Part shown: positions 15,908 to 25,362 of the stretch, piece after piece | How positions within the stretch are numbered: position 1 is the stretch's first letter | How the letters are laid out: each line of letters opens with the position of its first letter | From: Rikenellaceae bacterium | GTDB lineage: Bacteria > Bacteroidota > Bacteroidia > Bacteroidales > Rikenellaceae | DNA: 42,841 bases | Direction of reading: 5' to 3' | Assembly: GCA_017464745.1 (NCBI GenBank) | Contig: JAFTYJ010000031.1 | Coordinates: 1-42,841, forward strand | The notes under the pieces: model-generated | What the model was told of the DNA's origin: nothing | Database searches by the model: none | The model's input: the letters and a program-made list of their open reading frames with translations, nothing else | Position numbers and translations under genes: made by a program

Positions 15908-16530
15908 TGATTGAACCCATAACCAAATATTTTGAACTTTCGGACACACAGGTAGCGCAGTTTGAGCGTCTGGATGCCCTATATCGCGAGTGGAATGCCC
16001 GTATCAATGTCATCTCGCGTAAGGATATCGACTCGCTCTATACCAACCACGTGTTGCACTCGCTGGCTATTGCCAAGGTGTGCGAATTTGCCTCCGGAGC
16101 CCGCATCCTCGATATTGGTTGCGGAGGAGGATTTCCGACCATTCCGTTGGCTATATTGTTTCCCGAGGCGAAGTTTACAGCGGTGGATTCTATTGGTAAG
16201 AAAATCAAGGTGGTAGAGGCCGTCGCCGAGGGTGTTGGTTTGCAGAATGTCGAAGCCGTTCACGCCCGTGTCGAAACGCTTCCTCACACCTACGACTATG
16301 TTGTCAGCCGTGCCGTTGCCCAAACCTCGGTACTGATGGATTGGAGTTGGTCGAAGATTGCACGCAGCCAATGCGGAACACTGCCATCAGGTATGTTGTT
16401 GCTCAAAGGTGGCGACTTGGCCGATGAGTTGGCTGCAACGGGTCGTAAATGTAGCGTTTTCGACATCCCTCAATGGTTCTCGGAACCCTTCTTCGAGACC
16501 AAAAAGGTAGTTTTTGTGCCCAAAGGATAA
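15907..16530 (+). CDS. rsmG: 16S rRNA m7G527 methyltransferase
   Basis: RsmG/GidB of 207 residues, which methylates N7 of G527 in the 530 loop of 16S rRNA. The AdoMet site ARILDIGCGGGFPTIPLAI (65-83) and the following acidic AVDSIGKKIKVV are clear, and VVSRAVAQ matches the family's conserved substrate-side segment. Its ATG overlaps the sigma-factor TAA by one base (taATG), implying translational coupling. It ends about 85 bases before the rpmH start, with a promoter for rpmH in between. Confidence 0.95.
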   Translation: MIEPITKYFELSDTQVAQFERLDALYREWNARINVISRKDIDSLYTNHVLHSLAIAKVCEFASGARILDIGCGGGFPTIPLAILFPEAKFTAVDSIGKKIKVVEAVAEGVGLQNVEAVHARVETLPHTYDYVVSRAVAQTSVLMDWSWSKIARSQCGTLPSGMLLLKGGDLADELAATGRKCSVFDIPQWFSEPFFETKKVVFVPKG

Positions 16531-16545
16531 ATTCTTGCCGAAAAG

Positions 16546-16577
16546 TTTTTGTAAAAACCAAAAAAGTTATACCTTTG
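16546..16577 (+). promoter_or_regulatory. Promoter for rpmH
   Basis: TACCTTTG (16570-16577) is a full -7 box and TTTTTG (16546-16551) lies 18 bases upstream as the -33 element. It gives a leader of roughly 35 bases before the rpmH ATG. Confidence 0.8.
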
Positions 16578-16615
16578 CACTCCGTTTGAACTGGAAATAT
16601 AAATACTCGTAAGAT

Positions 16616-16783
16616 ATGGCAATGAAAAGAACCTTCCAACCCTCGCGTAAAAAGAGGATTAACAAACACGGTTTCCGTGAGAGAATGTCTACCGCCAATG
16701 GCCGTAAGGTTTTGGCTGCACGTCGCGCAAAAGGTCGCAAAAAGCTGACCGTTTCGGACGAGACCACTATCAAATACCTCTAA
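16616..16783 (+). CDS. rpmH: 50S ribosomal protein bL34
   Basis: A 55-residue, highly basic ribosomal protein. The sequence has the family signature MKRTFQPS, then [34 protein letters not shown], matching bL34 throughout. Two start codons are possible: ATG 16616 adds Met-Ala ahead of the usual first residue, and ATG 16622 gives the standard MKRTFQPS start. It has its own promoter and is followed by a strong terminator, so it is probably monocistronic. It is not next to dnaA or rnpA here. Confidence 0.95.
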   Translation: MAMKRTFQPSRKKRINKHGFRERMSTANGRKVLAARRAKGRKKLTVSDETTIKYL

Positions 16784-16809
16784 TCGCGCGTTTTTAACGG
16801 GTAAAAAAG

Positions 16810-16840
16810 AATAGGTTGCAGGATGCAATCTATTTTTTTT
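16810..16840 (+). terminator. Terminator after rpmH
   Basis: An 11-base stem (16810-16820 with 16824-16834, one G-T pair) with a three-base loop and a following T run of six or more, 26 bases past the rpmH stop. Confidence 0.9.
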
Positions 16841-16871
16841 GTGCCGTAGTGTAGACTATAAACTCTGTATA

Positions 16872-16911
16872 ATAAAAACGAGGGTGTCTTGTACAAAAGA
16901 CACCCTCGTTT
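16872..16911 (-). terminator. Terminator after the META-domain gene
   Basis: A perfect 15-base stem (16876-16890 with 16897-16911) and six-base loop; on the minus strand it is followed by a T-rich tract. It ends the lipoprotein transcript and stands back to back with the rpmH terminator. Confidence 0.9.
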
Positions 16912-16933
16912 GAGGTTTGGTGCGTGTGTGATG

Positions 16934-17359
16934 CTACTTTTGTGCTTTGAAGATGGCAACCACACTGCCGTCGCGGAGCAACATCAACTTGTCGTTCTCG
17001 ATCGAGTAACCGTTGGCAGTAGCGAGGATTTGCATAAACTTGTCCTCACGCTCTTGGTTGGGGCACATAGCCTTGGTCGAACCCATACCGCTAATCGAGA
17101 TTTTGCCATTCTTGCTGCTGAAATTACCGAAGTAACTGTTGCAATCGCCTTGACCGTTCACGCGACCCTCCGAGATGATAAGGGTGTAACCCTCGGCCTT
17201 GTCGGAGATGGTGGTATTGGTGCCGTCGATGTTGAGTGTAATGGCTTTCCAGGTGGTGCCGGTCAGTTCGGCGTTGGTCGATTTACCTTTGCGGCAGGGG
17301 CAGCACGAGGTAGCCATAATTACGGTCGCAGCCATAATGAGAATGTTTTTGAAGTTCAT
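16934..17359 (-). CDS. META-domain (HslJ-like) lipoprotein
   Basis: A 141-residue small lipoprotein: signal sequence ending in lipobox ATSC (C19), a short basic linker, then one META domain beginning LTGTTWKAITLNIDG and containing GDCNSYFGNFSSKNGKISI and the typical late MLLRDGSVVAIFK strand. META domains occur in E. coli HslJ, a heat-shock lipoprotein, and in related outer-membrane proteins of uncertain role. It stands alone on the minus strand with its own terminator and diverges from the small membrane protein gene at 17429. Function unknown beyond envelope location. Confidence 0.87.
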   Translation of the reverse strand: MNFKNILIMAATVIMATSCCPCRKGKSTNAELTGTTWKAITLNIDGTNTTISDKAEGYTLIISEGRVNGQGDCNSYFGNFSSKNGKISISGMGSTKAMCPNQEREDKFMQILATANGYSIENDKLMLLRDGSVVAIFKAQK

Positions 17360-17428
17360 AATGTTGGTTTGTTTTTTGTATAAATTAATAAAATTGCGTT
17401 ATTTTGCACAACCAAAATTCAAGGTTTT

Positions 17429-17689
17429 ATGTCAAGCACTCTTATAGTAATACTTTTGGCCGTTGTGTTGGTCGCGTTTTTTGTAGTTGGAATGTCGCTT
17501 ACCCTGATGATTAAGGGCCACAATATCGATTCCGAAATCTCCACCAACAAACATATGAAGGAGCGTGGTATCACTTGTGCTATTCAGGAGCACGCCTCGG
17601 CCGATAGTGAGTCGTGTGACAAACTTTGTGGCGACAACAGCTGTTTTACTTGCGAGAAGAACGAGTCGAGCAGTCGCGTCCGCAGTTAG
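17429..17689 (+). CDS. Small Cys-rich single-pass membrane protein
   Basis: An 86-residue protein with one N-terminal transmembrane helix (about residues 5-28) and a short soluble tail. The tail contains ITCAIQE and then CDKLCGDNSCFTCEK, a cluster of four cysteines within 15 residues, which could bind a metal or form disulfides. The segment ISTNKHMKERGITC resembles a conserved piece I recall from small hypothetical membrane proteins of other Bacteroidales. It is flanked by a divergent META lipoprotein gene and a terminator, so it seems to be a single-gene transcript. Function unknown. Confidence 0.75.
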   Translation: MSSTLIVILLAVVLVAFFVVGMSLTLMIKGHNIDSEISTNKHMKERGITCAIQEHASADSESCDKLCGDNSCFTCEKNESSSRVRS

Positions 17690-17713
17690 CCCAAATCTAT
17701 TCTTGGAACTCTT

Positions 17714-17753
17714 AAAAAGCCTGTCTAACAAACATTGTTGGGCAGGCTCTTTT
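17714..17753. terminator. Bidirectional terminator between 17429 gene and topA
   Basis: A 14-base imperfect stem (17718-17731 with 17735-17748, two G-T pairs) and a three-base loop, with A's on the left and T's on the right, between two convergent genes. Confidence 0.88.
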
Positions 17754-17787
17754 GTATCGTAACACGCAGCGGTATGGAGGCTGATAC

Positions 17788-20085
17788 CTACTTCTTGGCC
17801 GCAGCAGCGATAATTGCTTTGCACTCCTCCAAGGTGAGGCGTTCGGCGCTTTTGCCGCGAGGAATCTTGTAGTTCTTGCCGCCGCTGGCGATGTAGGCAC
17901 CATAACGACCATTCTTAACCACAATATCCTCACCCTCGAACGATTGAATAGGGGTGTTGGCCTTTGAGGTTTCGCTGCGATTCTCTTCGATGATTTCGCA
18001 CGCACGCTCATAAGTTATGGTGTAGGGGTCATCCTTCTTGCCGAGCGACACAAACTTGCCGTCGTAGCGCACGTATGGGCCGAATTTACCCACGCTGACT
18101 ACAATCTCCTTGCCATCCAACTCGCCAAGCGTGCGAGGCAACGACAATAACTCCAAAGCCTCCTCCAAGGTGATACTTGCCACCAATTGGCCCTTTTTCA
18201 GACTTGCATACCGAGGTTTCTCGCCCTCGGGACCGTCCAACTGTACCATCGGACCAAACTTGCCGATACGGGCCGAAACAACATATCCTGTCTTGGGGTC
18301 GGTACCCAACATTCGGGGTTGGTTGGTCGAGGTGGCTTGCGATTCCAGAGCGTTCTCCACCGAAGAGTGGAAACCTTGATAGAAACCAGCAATCATCTTC
18401 TCCCACTCGATGCTACCCTCGGCAATCTTGTCAAACTCTTTCTCGACGTTAGCCGTGAAGTTATAGTCCAGGATGTTGGCAAATTGTGCTTCCAAGTAGT
18501 CGTTTACCAGCATACCGATGTCGGTGGGGAGCAATCTGTTCGACTCTTTGCCAATCTTCTCCGACAGGGTTTTCTCGCTTATTTTGCCGCCCTTTTTGAG
18601 GGTCAGTTGTACGAACTCGCGGCGCACACCCTCGCGGTTTTGTTTGACCACATAACCACGGGTGATGACGGTCGAGATTGTGGGGGCGTAGGTCGAAGGA
18701 CGGCCGATACCCAACTCTTCGAGTTTTTTGACCAACAGAGCCTCGTTGTAACGCATCGGAGCCTGGGTGAAACGTTGGGTTGCCATAATCGAATCCGACA
18801 CCATAACCTCGCCCTCGCTCAATGCGGGCAGTACACCGCTCTCGGTATCGTTCTCGTCATCGGTAGACTCGGTGTAGAGTCGCATAAAACCGTCGAATAC
18901 GATGCTCTCGCCAACAGCCGTAAACTGTTTGTCCGAGGTGGAGGAACTGATTGTAATAGTGGTTTTATTGAGTTCGGCAGCGGCCATTTGCGAAGCCACG
19001 GCACGTTTCCAAATCAGGTCATAGAGTCGTTTTTCGGCGGGAGTACCCTCAATCTCGCGGCGGTCGAAGTAGGTGGGGCGGATAGCCTCGTGAGCCTCTT
19101 GTGCACCTTTCGACTTGGTTTTGTAGTTGCGCGACGATGCGTAGTCCTCGCCAAATTGGTTGGTAATCTCTTGTTTGGCGGCGTGGATAGCCAGGCTCGA
19201 CAGGTTTACCGAGTCGGTACGCATATAGGTGATAAGTCCCGATTCGTACAGTTTTTGTGCGATAGACATCGTTTGCGACACCGACATATTGAGTTTGCGT
19301 CCGGCCTCTTGTTGCAGGGTCGAGGTGGTGAACGGAGCGGCAGGGTAACGTGTCAGCGGTTTGGTTTCACACTTGGCAACGGTGAATGTAGCCTGAGTAC
19401 AACTCTCCAAGAACTCTTCGGCCTCACGACGGGTTGCAAATTTGTGGTTCAACTCGGCATTGATAAGTGCTTTATTGCTGTCGCCTGCGGCATAGAACTT
19501 GGCGGTTACGCGATAGTACTCCGTGCTCTCGAAGTTCATAATCTCCCTTTCGCGCTCCACAATCAGACGTACCGTAACGCTCTGTACACGACCGGCCGAC
19601 AATTGGGGTTTAACCTTCTTCCACAACAGCGGCGACAACTCAAAACCTACCAAACGGTCCAGAATACGACGTGCTTGTTGGGCGTTCACAATATCCATAT
19701 TGACGCTGCGCGGCTCCTCGATTGCGCGAAGAATGGCGTTTTTGGTAATCTCGTGAAATACAATGCGATTGGTCTTGTCCTCGGGCAGGTTCAACACCTG
19801 AGTCAAGTGCCACGCAATAGCCTCTCCCTCGCGGTCTTCATCGGATGCCAGCCACACTTTCGAGGCTTTGGATGCCATCTCGCTGAGTTCGGCTACGAGT
19901 TTCTTTTTGTTGCTCGAAATCTCGTATTGGGGTTCAAAACCGTTCTCGATATCCACGCCGATACCCTTTTTGACAAGGTCGCGGATGTGGCCGAAACTCG
20001 AACGAACGACGAACTCTTTGCCGAGGAATTTCTCGATGGTTTTGGCTTTGGAGGGGGACTCCACAATTACTAAATTGTCCTGCAT
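17788..20085 (-). CDS. topA: DNA topoisomerase I
   Basis: Type IA topoisomerase of 765 residues that relaxes negative supercoils. The Toprim domain has E9 in VESPSKA and the metal-binding DEDREG at 82-87; the DNA-cleaving tyrosine is Y287 in GLITYMRTDS. Instead of C4 zinc fingers, the C-terminal third has several topo C-repeat units (GKFGPMVQLDG, GKFGPYVRYDG, GRYGAYIASGG), which end in a Lys-rich tail. That is the form seen in Bacteroidota and actinobacteria. It is preceded by the terminator of the DUF4270 gene, 54 bases upstream, so it is probably transcribed separately, although I see no perfect promoter box. Confidence 0.96.
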   Translation of the reverse strand: MQDNLVIVESPSKAKTIEKFLGKEFVVRSSFGHIRDLVKKGIGVDIENGFEPQYEISSNKKKLVAELSEMASKASKVWLASDEDREGEAIAWHLTQVLNLPEDKTNRIVFHEITKNAILRAIEEPRSVNMDIVNAQQARRILDRLVGFELSPLLWKKVKPQLSAGRVQSVTVRLIVEREREIMNFESTEYYRVTAKFYAAGDSNKALINAELNHKFATRREAEEFLESCTQATFTVAKCETKPLTRYPAAPFTTSTLQQEAGRKLNMSVSQTMSIAQKLYESGLITYMRTDSVNLSSLAIHAAKQEITNQFGEDYASSRNYKTKSKGAQEAHEAIRPTYFDRREIEGTPAEKRLYDLIWKRAVASQMAAAELNKTTITISSSTSDKQFTAVGESIVFDGFMRLYTESTDDENDTESGVLPALSEGEVMVSDSIMATQRFTQAPMRYNEALLVKKLEELGIGRPSTYAPTISTVITRGYVVKQNREGVRREFVQLTLKKGGKISEKTLSEKIGKESNRLLPTDIGMLVNDYLEAQFANILDYNFTANVEKEFDKIAEGSIEWEKMIAGFYQGFHSSVENALESQATSTNQPRMLGTDPKTGYVVSARIGKFGPMVQLDGPEGEKPRYASLKKGQLVASITLEEALELLSLPRTLGELDGKEIVVSVGKFGPYVRYDGKFVSLGKKDDPYTITYERACEIIEENRSETSKANTPIQSFEGEDIVVKNGRYGAYIASGGKNYKIPRGKSAERLTLEECKAIIAAAAKK

Positions 20086-20100
20086 TTTGTATCTTTTTAT

Positions 20101-20135
20101 AAAAGCGGAAACCTAAACCGAAGTTTAGGTTTGCC
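20101..20135 (-). terminator. Terminator after the DUF4270 gene
   Basis: A perfect 10-base stem (20109-20118 with 20123-20132) capped by a CGAA/TTCG tetraloop; on the minus strand it is followed by CTTTTAT. It lies directly after the DUF4270 stop and upstream of topA. Confidence 0.82.
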
Positions 20136-20139
20136 GTAA

Positions 20140-21594
20140 CTATTTATTAATCAGTGTGTATGTTATCGATAGTTTCATTGGAGAGGCCTGCCCTTTGAGA
20201 GCAACCTGACCATAGCCCATAAAGTCATAGCCTGAGGGGCCGAGGATGAAGTCTTTTTTGATGGTTCCCTTCATAATCTGCTGAACGTACGACGAGATAT
20301 TCAACTCGTAGTAGCCGTTGCTGCGGTTCAGATAGCCGTTGTAGGCCAGCATATAGTTTTCATCCGATATTTGGGCATTCTTTTCGAAATCGTACAGATA
20401 GTCGGGAATGGGGGTAGGGGTGTAGCCGTCGGTACCCGAGGTGCGCATATTCAGATACGAACCGATACGTTCGGGTGCAGCGTTCATATACTTCACACTC
20501 GACATATCGCCTTGTGTCCAATCGCTCATCTCGACATACAGCATAGCCTGGTTAATCATCACCGAGTACTCTACGCTGTTGCCGTTTTTGTCGGTAGAGA
20601 ATTTCAACTTGTTCAGACGGTCAATCATCTCTTGGGGGAATACCAAACGCGACAGTACGCCACCCCAGGTTTGCACATAGAGGGTTGAGACCTCAACCGT
20701 GTCGGTAAAGTTGTTGGTTTGAGCCTGCAACTCGCCCAGGGTCGAGCCCGAGTAGTCGTACTCAGCCAGATTTATCGACACACTTTCGTACTCCGAGCCG
20801 TCGTAGAAATAGTACCACGAGGTGAGGGTATCTTTGATTTTGGCCTGGTCGATAGAGTCGTGGTCACGAAGCCACAACTGCATATAAGCGTCTTCCAGCG
20901 AGAACTGATAGGTTGCGCTGGCGGGCGACGATTGCTCGGGAGTGATATAAAAACCTGCGAAATTTTGACGGAACAGAGTGTCGTTGTTGTACACAGCGGT
21001 ATCAACTGTCACAAGTTTCTCCATAAACTTACGACCCAACTCCGTAGGCTCCATTTTGGTTGCAATATCCGATTTACCCTTGTAGTCGAAGGTGAACAGC
21101 AGGTTTTCGGGCGAATAGTACAACTCGGCGTCGGTGTTGGTATAGTAGAGCGAATCGTAGTTCAGGTTGGCGTCGCTGTTGAGTGCATAGACGTTGAACT
21201 TTTGGCTCACAGTGGTGTCGCCGTTGTAGGATGCTATATCGACCCTCAAAAACATCGAGTCGATGATGGGGTTGATACCGAAACCGCCTTTATATGGGAT
21301 AGCCACAGGCAGGTATTGTACCATACAACTGTTGGTACGCTGACCGAATGTGGGGTCGCTCACCTTGCCGAGGAACACATAGCCCGTATTGCTCGACAAC
21401 ACCGAATCATAACGATACAGATAGGTGTTGATACCCGTCATTGTGTCGAATTTGAGCACCATACGTTGTGACTCGGGCACAAAATCGTAGCCCAAATCGT
21501 AGCTCACCTCGGTGCAACTCACAGCACCTGCGATGCACAGCACCACAGCCGCAAGGCTTTTCGAAATGCTTTTAATCCAGCCGTTAAAGTTCAT
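20140..21594 (-). CDS. DUF4270-family lipoprotein
   Basis: A secreted lipoprotein of 484 residues from the ATG at 21594: hydrophobic signal IKSISKSLAAVVLCIAG with lipobox AVSC, then a long beta-rich region. SYDLGYDFVPESQRMVLKFDTM after the Cys and the closing LSITYTL match the DUF4270 family. An earlier in-frame ATG at 21681 would spoil the signal peptide and overlap glycogen synthase deeply. With the chosen start it still overlaps the 3' end of the glycogen synthase gene by 11 bases, so the two are translationally coupled. The pairing recurs in Bacteroidales, from memory, but its meaning is unknown. Confidence 0.85.
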   Translation of the reverse strand: MNFNGWIKSISKSLAAVVLCIAGAVSCTEVSYDLGYDFVPESQRMVLKFDTMTGINTYLYRYDSVLSSNTGYVFLGKVSDPTFGQRTNSCMVQYLPVAIPYKGGFGINPIIDSMFLRVDIASYNGDTTVSQKFNVYALNSDANLNYDSLYYTNTDAELYYSPENLLFTFDYKGKSDIATKMEPTELGRKFMEKLVTVDTAVYNNDTLFRQNFAGFYITPEQSSPASATYQFSLEDAYMQLWLRDHDSIDQAKIKDTLTSWYYFYDGSEYESVSINLAEYDYSGSTLGELQAQTNNFTDTVEVSTLYVQTWGGVLSRLVFPQEMIDRLNKLKFSTDKNGNSVEYSVMINQAMLYVEMSDWTQGDMSSVKYMNAAPERIGSYLNMRTSGTDGYTPTPIPDYLYDFEKNAQISDENYMLAYNGYLNRSNGYYELNISSYVQQIMKGTIKKDFILGPSGYDFMGYGQVALKGQASPMKLSITYTLINK

Positions 21595-22399
21595 TGTAGA
21601 ATTTCTGATAAGCATCCATAAACTCGTTCTGTTCGGCAAAAGCGGTGCTGTCCAGCACGGGTTTGCCGCTACCGAGGACATACTCTTTGAGAGCGAGGTT
21701 TACATTTTCGCTCTCAAATACAACTCCATCGGCATAATCAATAACGAGTTTCATCAGGTTTTGGTATGAGTTGCTTCCTATATTTTCGAGATTGCCATTC
21801 TCGATACCTGCGTTCTCGTGCGCGATTTTTTCGCGGAACTCGTCGCCAAATTCGCGGGTGAACTCGTCGTCGTGCAGCGACACTACGATTTTGGTGCCGT
21901 TGAAGATTGGGTCATCCGAGAATGCGTGTTTGATATAGAGGGGTGCGATAGCCGAGAACCAGCCGTGGCAGTGCACGATACCGGGTTGCCAGCGCAGTTT
22001 CTTGACGGTTTCGATTACGCCGCGTGCAAAGAAGATTGCACGGTCGTCGTTATCCTCAAATTCGGCTCCTTCGGCGTCGCGGATTGTTGCTTTGCGGGTG
22101 AAGAAGTCGTCATTGTCGATGAAGTAAACTTGCAGGCGTGAAGGCTGCAACGAGGCCACTTTGATGATAAGTTGGTGGTCGTTGTCGCAGATAATTACGT
22201 TCATACCCGACAGTCGGATTACTTCGTGCAGTTGGTGGCGTCGTTCGTTTACGCAGCCATATCGCGGCATAAAGGTGCGAATCTCAAAACCACGTTCCTG
22301 CATTGCGCAGGTGAGGTTTCGGGTGGCCATACCCATCGGGGTTTCTCCTGCGATGTAGGGCGAAATCTCTTGACAAATGTATAATATTCTCTCGCTCAT
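21584..22399 (-). CDS. Short GT5-type glycogen/starch synthase
   Basis: A 271-residue protein matching the N-terminal Rossmann lobe of GT5 glycogen/starch synthases: ILYICQEISPYIAGETPMGMATRNL at the start, corresponding to the ADP-glucose-binding KxGGL region, FMPRYG, and VHCHGWFSAIAPLYIK. The usual KTGGL lysine is replaced by the sequence around AGETPMGMA. The C-terminal GT-B lobe with the second half of the nucleotide site is absent, although full-length enzymes are about 470-500 residues. This short form occurs in other Bacteroidales as I recall. It may be a regulator or a non-classical enzyme. It has its own promoter and is followed by DUF4270. Confidence 0.82.
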   Translation of the reverse strand: MSERILYICQEISPYIAGETPMGMATRNLTCAMQERGFEIRTFMPRYGCVNERRHQLHEVIRLSGMNVIICDNDHQLIIKVASLQPSRLQVYFIDNDDFFTRKATIRDAEGAEFEDNDDRAIFFARGVIETVKKLRWQPGIVHCHGWFSAIAPLYIKHAFSDDPIFNGTKIVVSLHDDEFTREFGDEFREKIAHENAGIENGNLENIGSNSYQNLMKLVIDYADGVVFESENVNLALKEYVLGSGKPVLDSTAFAEQNEFMDAYQKFYNEL

Positions 22400-22422
22400 A
22401 GTTTTACGGCGCTATAACTTTG

Positions 22423-22454
22423 CAAATATAGTGATTTTTCCGTGTTTTTCCAAA
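22423..22454 (-). promoter_or_regulatory. Promoter for glycogen synthase-DUF4270
   Basis: TATATTTG on the minus strand (22423-22430) is a full -7 box and TTTG (22451-22454) lies 20 bases upstream as the -33 element. The leader would be about 20 bases. Confidence 0.78.
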
Positions 22455-22465
22455 ATTTTGTACGC

Positions 22466-23515
22466 TTACAGAATCAGCATTGCATCTCCGTAGGAGCCGA
22501 TTTTGTAGCCGTTTTCGATAGCCTCTTTGTAGGCCTGCATCGTCAGGTCGTAGCCACAGAATGCCGACACCATCATCAGTTGGGTCGAGTAGGGGAAGTG
22601 GAAGTTGCTAATCATACAGTTAGCAACGCTGAACGAGTAGGGCTCAAAGATGAACTTGTTGGTCCAACCCTCATAGGGTTTGAGTTGTCCGTCGGTCGAG
22701 ACCGAGGTCTCGATGGTACGCATTACGCTGGTGCCTACGGCGCAGATTTTTTTGCCTGCGGCTTTGGCTTTGTTCACCTCTTCAGCGGCTTTGGCGGTAA
22801 TGCGGATTTGTTCGGAATCGACTTTATGTTTGGTCAGGTCCTCAACGTCCACCGAACGGAAACTTCCCAAGCCGATGTGCAGGGTAATTTCGGTGGTGTT
22901 GATACCTTTGATTTCCATACGTTTGAGCAGGTGTTTGCTGAAATGCAGACCCGACATCGGGGCTACAACTGCACCCTCCTCTTTGGCGAAGATGGTCTGA
23001 TAGCGGTCGGAGTCAAAAGGTTCAACTTTGTGACGTACCCACTTGGGAAGCGGGGTTTCGCCCATACGATACAACAACTCCTTGAACTCATCGTGCGGAC
23101 CGTCATACAGGAAACGGAGTGTACGACCGCGCGAGGTGGTGTTGTCAATCACCTCGGCCACCAGCGACGAGTCGGCACCGAAATAGAGTTTATTGCCGAT
23201 ACGGATTTTGCGTGCGGGGTCTACCAGCACGTCCCACAATTTGAGTTCGGGGTTGAGTTCGCGAAGCAGGAAGATTTCGATTTCGGCACCCGTTTTCTCT
23301 TTGTTGCCATAGAGTCGTGCGGGGAACACCTTGGTGTTGTTGAAAATCATAGTATCTCCGGCTCCGAAATACTCCATAATATCTTTGAATTGTCGGTGCT
23401 GGATTTTGCCCTTTGCGCGATTGATAACCATAAGTTTGGATTCGTCGCGGTTGGGCGCAGGGTATGCAGCGATAAGGTCGGCGCTGAACGGGTAGTTGTA
23501 TTGTGACAGTTTCAT
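22466..23515 (-). CDS. queA: tRNA ribosyltransferase-isomerase QueA
   Basis: Transfers and isomerises the ribose of S-adenosylmethionine onto preQ1 in tRNA to give epoxyqueuosine. It has 349 residues, the usual length. Typical segments are [17 protein letters not shown] near the start, [38 protein letters not shown], and the closing [36 protein letters not shown]. It is the last gene of the yfhO-ftsX-DUF3098-uppP-truB-queA run, 28 bases after truB. It works downstream of Tgt, encoded about 8.5 kb away on the same strand. Confidence 0.97.
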   Translation of the reverse strand: MKLSQYNYPFSADLIAAYPAPNRDESKLMVINRAKGKIQHRQFKDIMEYFGAGDTMIFNNTKVFPARLYGNKEKTGAEIEIFLLRELNPELKLWDVLVDPARKIRIGNKLYFGADSSLVAEVIDNTTSRGRTLRFLYDGPHDEFKELLYRMGETPLPKWVRHKVEPFDSDRYQTIFAKEEGAVVAPMSGLHFSKHLLKRMEIKGINTTEITLHIGLGSFRSVDVEDLTKHKVDSEQIRITAKAAEEVNKAKAAGKKICAVGTSVMRTIETSVSTDGQLKPYEGWTNKFIFEPYSFSVANCMISNFHFPYSTQLMMVSAFCGYDLTMQAYKEAIENGYKIGSYGDAMLIL

Positions 23516-23543
23516 CTTCTTGTTTTTAGAAACGAAATAACAA

Positions 23544-24287
23544 TTATATTACGTTGTTTGCGAGGTTTTGTTTCATTTCCTGCAATTTTTTTAGCAAATC
23601 GTCCAATTGGAAGGCCTCCTCGACGGTGTGCGTACCGCTGCAAGTGCGTCGCAGAGCGGTCAGGTGGGCTCCACTTTGGAGTTGTTCGCCGATTTCGCGG
23701 GCAAGAGAGCGGATGTAGGTTCCCTTGCTGCACTCAACGCGGATTACCAAGCGCGGCAGGGCCATCTCCACAACCTCTATATTATATATATTAATAAGTA
23801 CCTGACGGCGCTCCATCTCCAAACTCTCGCCTTCGCGTGCAAAGTCATAGGCGTGGCGGCCTTCGAACTTCTTGGCCGAGTAGATAGGAGGTGTTTGCAG
23901 ACGCTCGCCCGTCAATTCGCGCAGGGCTTGCTCCACCATTTCGGGTGTGATGTGTTCCCACGGGTAGGTGGCATCCACGGGGTGCTCCAAATCGTAACTC
24001 GGGGTTGTGGCTCCCAGCATAACCTCGGCCACATACTCCTTGCGTTCGGCTTGCAGTGCGTCGGCTTGTTTGGTCGCCTTGCCTACGCATACCAACAGTA
24101 CGCCCGTAGCCAGAGGGTCGAGTGTTCCGGCGTGTCCGACTTTGAGTTTTTTGTGGCCGCTGATTTTGCTCAACAGGAATTTGAGTTTGCGCACCACGTC
24201 GGCCGAAGTCCAGCCGTAGGGTTTATCCACATTTATCACAACACCTTCGGTAAAGTCGGTGTCGGGGGTTATCTTGTTATACTCCAT
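23544..24287 (-). CDS. truB: tRNA pseudouridine-55 synthase TruB
   Basis: Makes the universal pseudouridine 55 in the tRNA T-loop. The protein is 247 residues; the catalytic motif [16 protein letters not shown] places the nucleophile at D57, and [13 protein letters not shown] (20-32) and [18 protein letters not shown] are family signatures. No PUA domain follows, as expected for the shorter bacterial forms. It starts three bases after uppP on the same strand. That order recurs widely in Bacteroidota. Confidence 0.96.
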   Translation of the reverse strand: MEYNKITPDTDFTEGVVINVDKPYGWTSADVVRKLKFLLSKISGHKKLKVGHAGTLDPLATGVLLVCVGKATKQADALQAERKEYVAEVMLGATTPSYDLEHPVDATYPWEHITPEMVEQALRELTGERLQTPPIYSAKKFEGRHAYDFAREGESLEMERRQVLINIYNIEVVEMALPRLVIRVECSKGTYIRSLAREIGEQLQSGAHLTALRRTCSGTHTVEEAFQLDDLLKKLQEMKQNLANNVI

Positions 24288-24290
24288 TGG

Positions 24291-25088
24291 CTACACAATA
24301 TAAGAGATAATGGCCACGGAACCTACCACGGCGCAATAGACTGCAAACCACACAAGTTTGCTGCGTTTGACAATTTCAATCATAAAGCGGCACGCAAAGG
24401 CTCCCGCTGCAAATGCCGTAACGAAACCTGCAACCAGGGGCCAAACTCCGATTTCGCCACTCATCGACAACTCGCCTCCCACAATCTCCAAGAAGGCCTC
24501 GCCCAAAATGGGGATAATGACCATCAGAAACGAGAAGTGAGCCACGCTCTCTTTGCGGTTGCCCAACAGCAGTCCCGTGGCGATGGTTGTGCCCGAGCGG
24601 CTGAGTCCGGGCATTGCTGCGAGTGCTTGTCCCAGACCGATGATGAATGCATCGCGATACGAGATATTCTCTTTGACGCGCGGTTTGGCATAGGTGGCAA
24701 AGGTGAGAAGTGCGGCGGTCAGCAGCAACATTGCTCCCACAATCACCAATATGGCCTCCGAATTGAGCATCTCGTTGATTTGGTCTTTCAGGCAGAAGCC
24801 CACAATGCCGATGGGAATCATCGACAGCAGGATTTTGAGCATATAGCGTGTTTGGTCGTTCATTTGGAACTTCAACACGCCGCGCAGCAACTCACCCACC
24901 TCGCGGCGCAACACCACAAGGGTGCTCAGCACGGTGGCGACGTGCAGTGTCACATCAAACGTGAGGTTCTCTTGAATCTCCACGCCCAGCAGTGCTTTGG
25001 CAATTTGGAGGTGTCCGCTGCTGCTTACGGGCAGGAACTCTGTCAGGCCTTGCACCAGGCCCAACACCATAGATTCGATAACGGTCAT
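24291..25088 (-). CDS. uppP: Undecaprenyl-diphosphatase UppP
   Basis: Integral membrane phosphatase (BacA) of 265 residues that dephosphorylates undecaprenyl diphosphate so the lipid carrier can be reused for peptidoglycan and other surface polymers. The two active-site segments are [14 protein letters not shown] (E17, and SSSGH at 22-26) and [15 protein letters not shown], with about eight hydrophobic helices. It lies 13 bases after the DUF3098 gene and three bases before truB. Confidence 0.96.
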   Translation of the reverse strand: MTVIESMVLGLVQGLTEFLPVSSSGHLQIAKALLGVEIQENLTFDVTLHVATVLSTLVVLRREVGELLRGVLKFQMNDQTRYMLKILLSMIPIGIVGFCLKDQINEMLNSEAILVIVGAMLLLTAALLTFATYAKPRVKENISYRDAFIIGLGQALAAMPGLSRSGTTIATGLLLGNRKESVAHFSFLMVIIPILGEAFLEIVGGELSMSGEIGVWPLVAGFVTAFAAGAFACRFMIEIVKRSKLVWFAVYCAVVGSVAIISYIV

Positions 25089-25101
25089 AGTGTGGCGCGA
25101 T

Positions 25102-25344
25102 TTATCGTTTCATTATGGCGTAGATTTCGAATGCAAAACCTCCGACTACGAGGATGGGAGCAAGAGTGATGCGTCGGAACGAGAACATCTCGTAATTGAA
25201 TACCGTGGGGTCGTCGCTACCGCCACCCGCCATCAGGATAAATCCGAGGACGATGACAGCCACTCCGATAGCCATCATTATGAGGTTTTTTTTGCCGAGA
25301 GCCATTTTGCCCTCGTTGTTTTTGTTGTCGTTTTGTTGTGCCAT
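25102..25344 (-). CDS. DUF3098 small membrane protein
   Basis: An 80-residue protein with two transmembrane helices (about 20-39 and 61-77) joined by a loop containing [20 protein letters not shown]. The segment [13 protein letters not shown] and its position between ftsX and uppP match DUF3098, a family I know from Bacteroidota with exactly this neighbourhood. The conserved linkage to FtsX and UppP points to a part in envelope growth or division, but no function is established. Confidence 0.85.
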   Translation of the reverse strand: MAQQNDNKNNEGKMALGKKNLIMMAIGVAVIVLGFILMAGGGSDDPTVFNYEMFSFRRITLAPILVVGGFAFEIYAIMKR

Positions 25345-25362
25345 TTAGGTTCGGTTGTGTTG

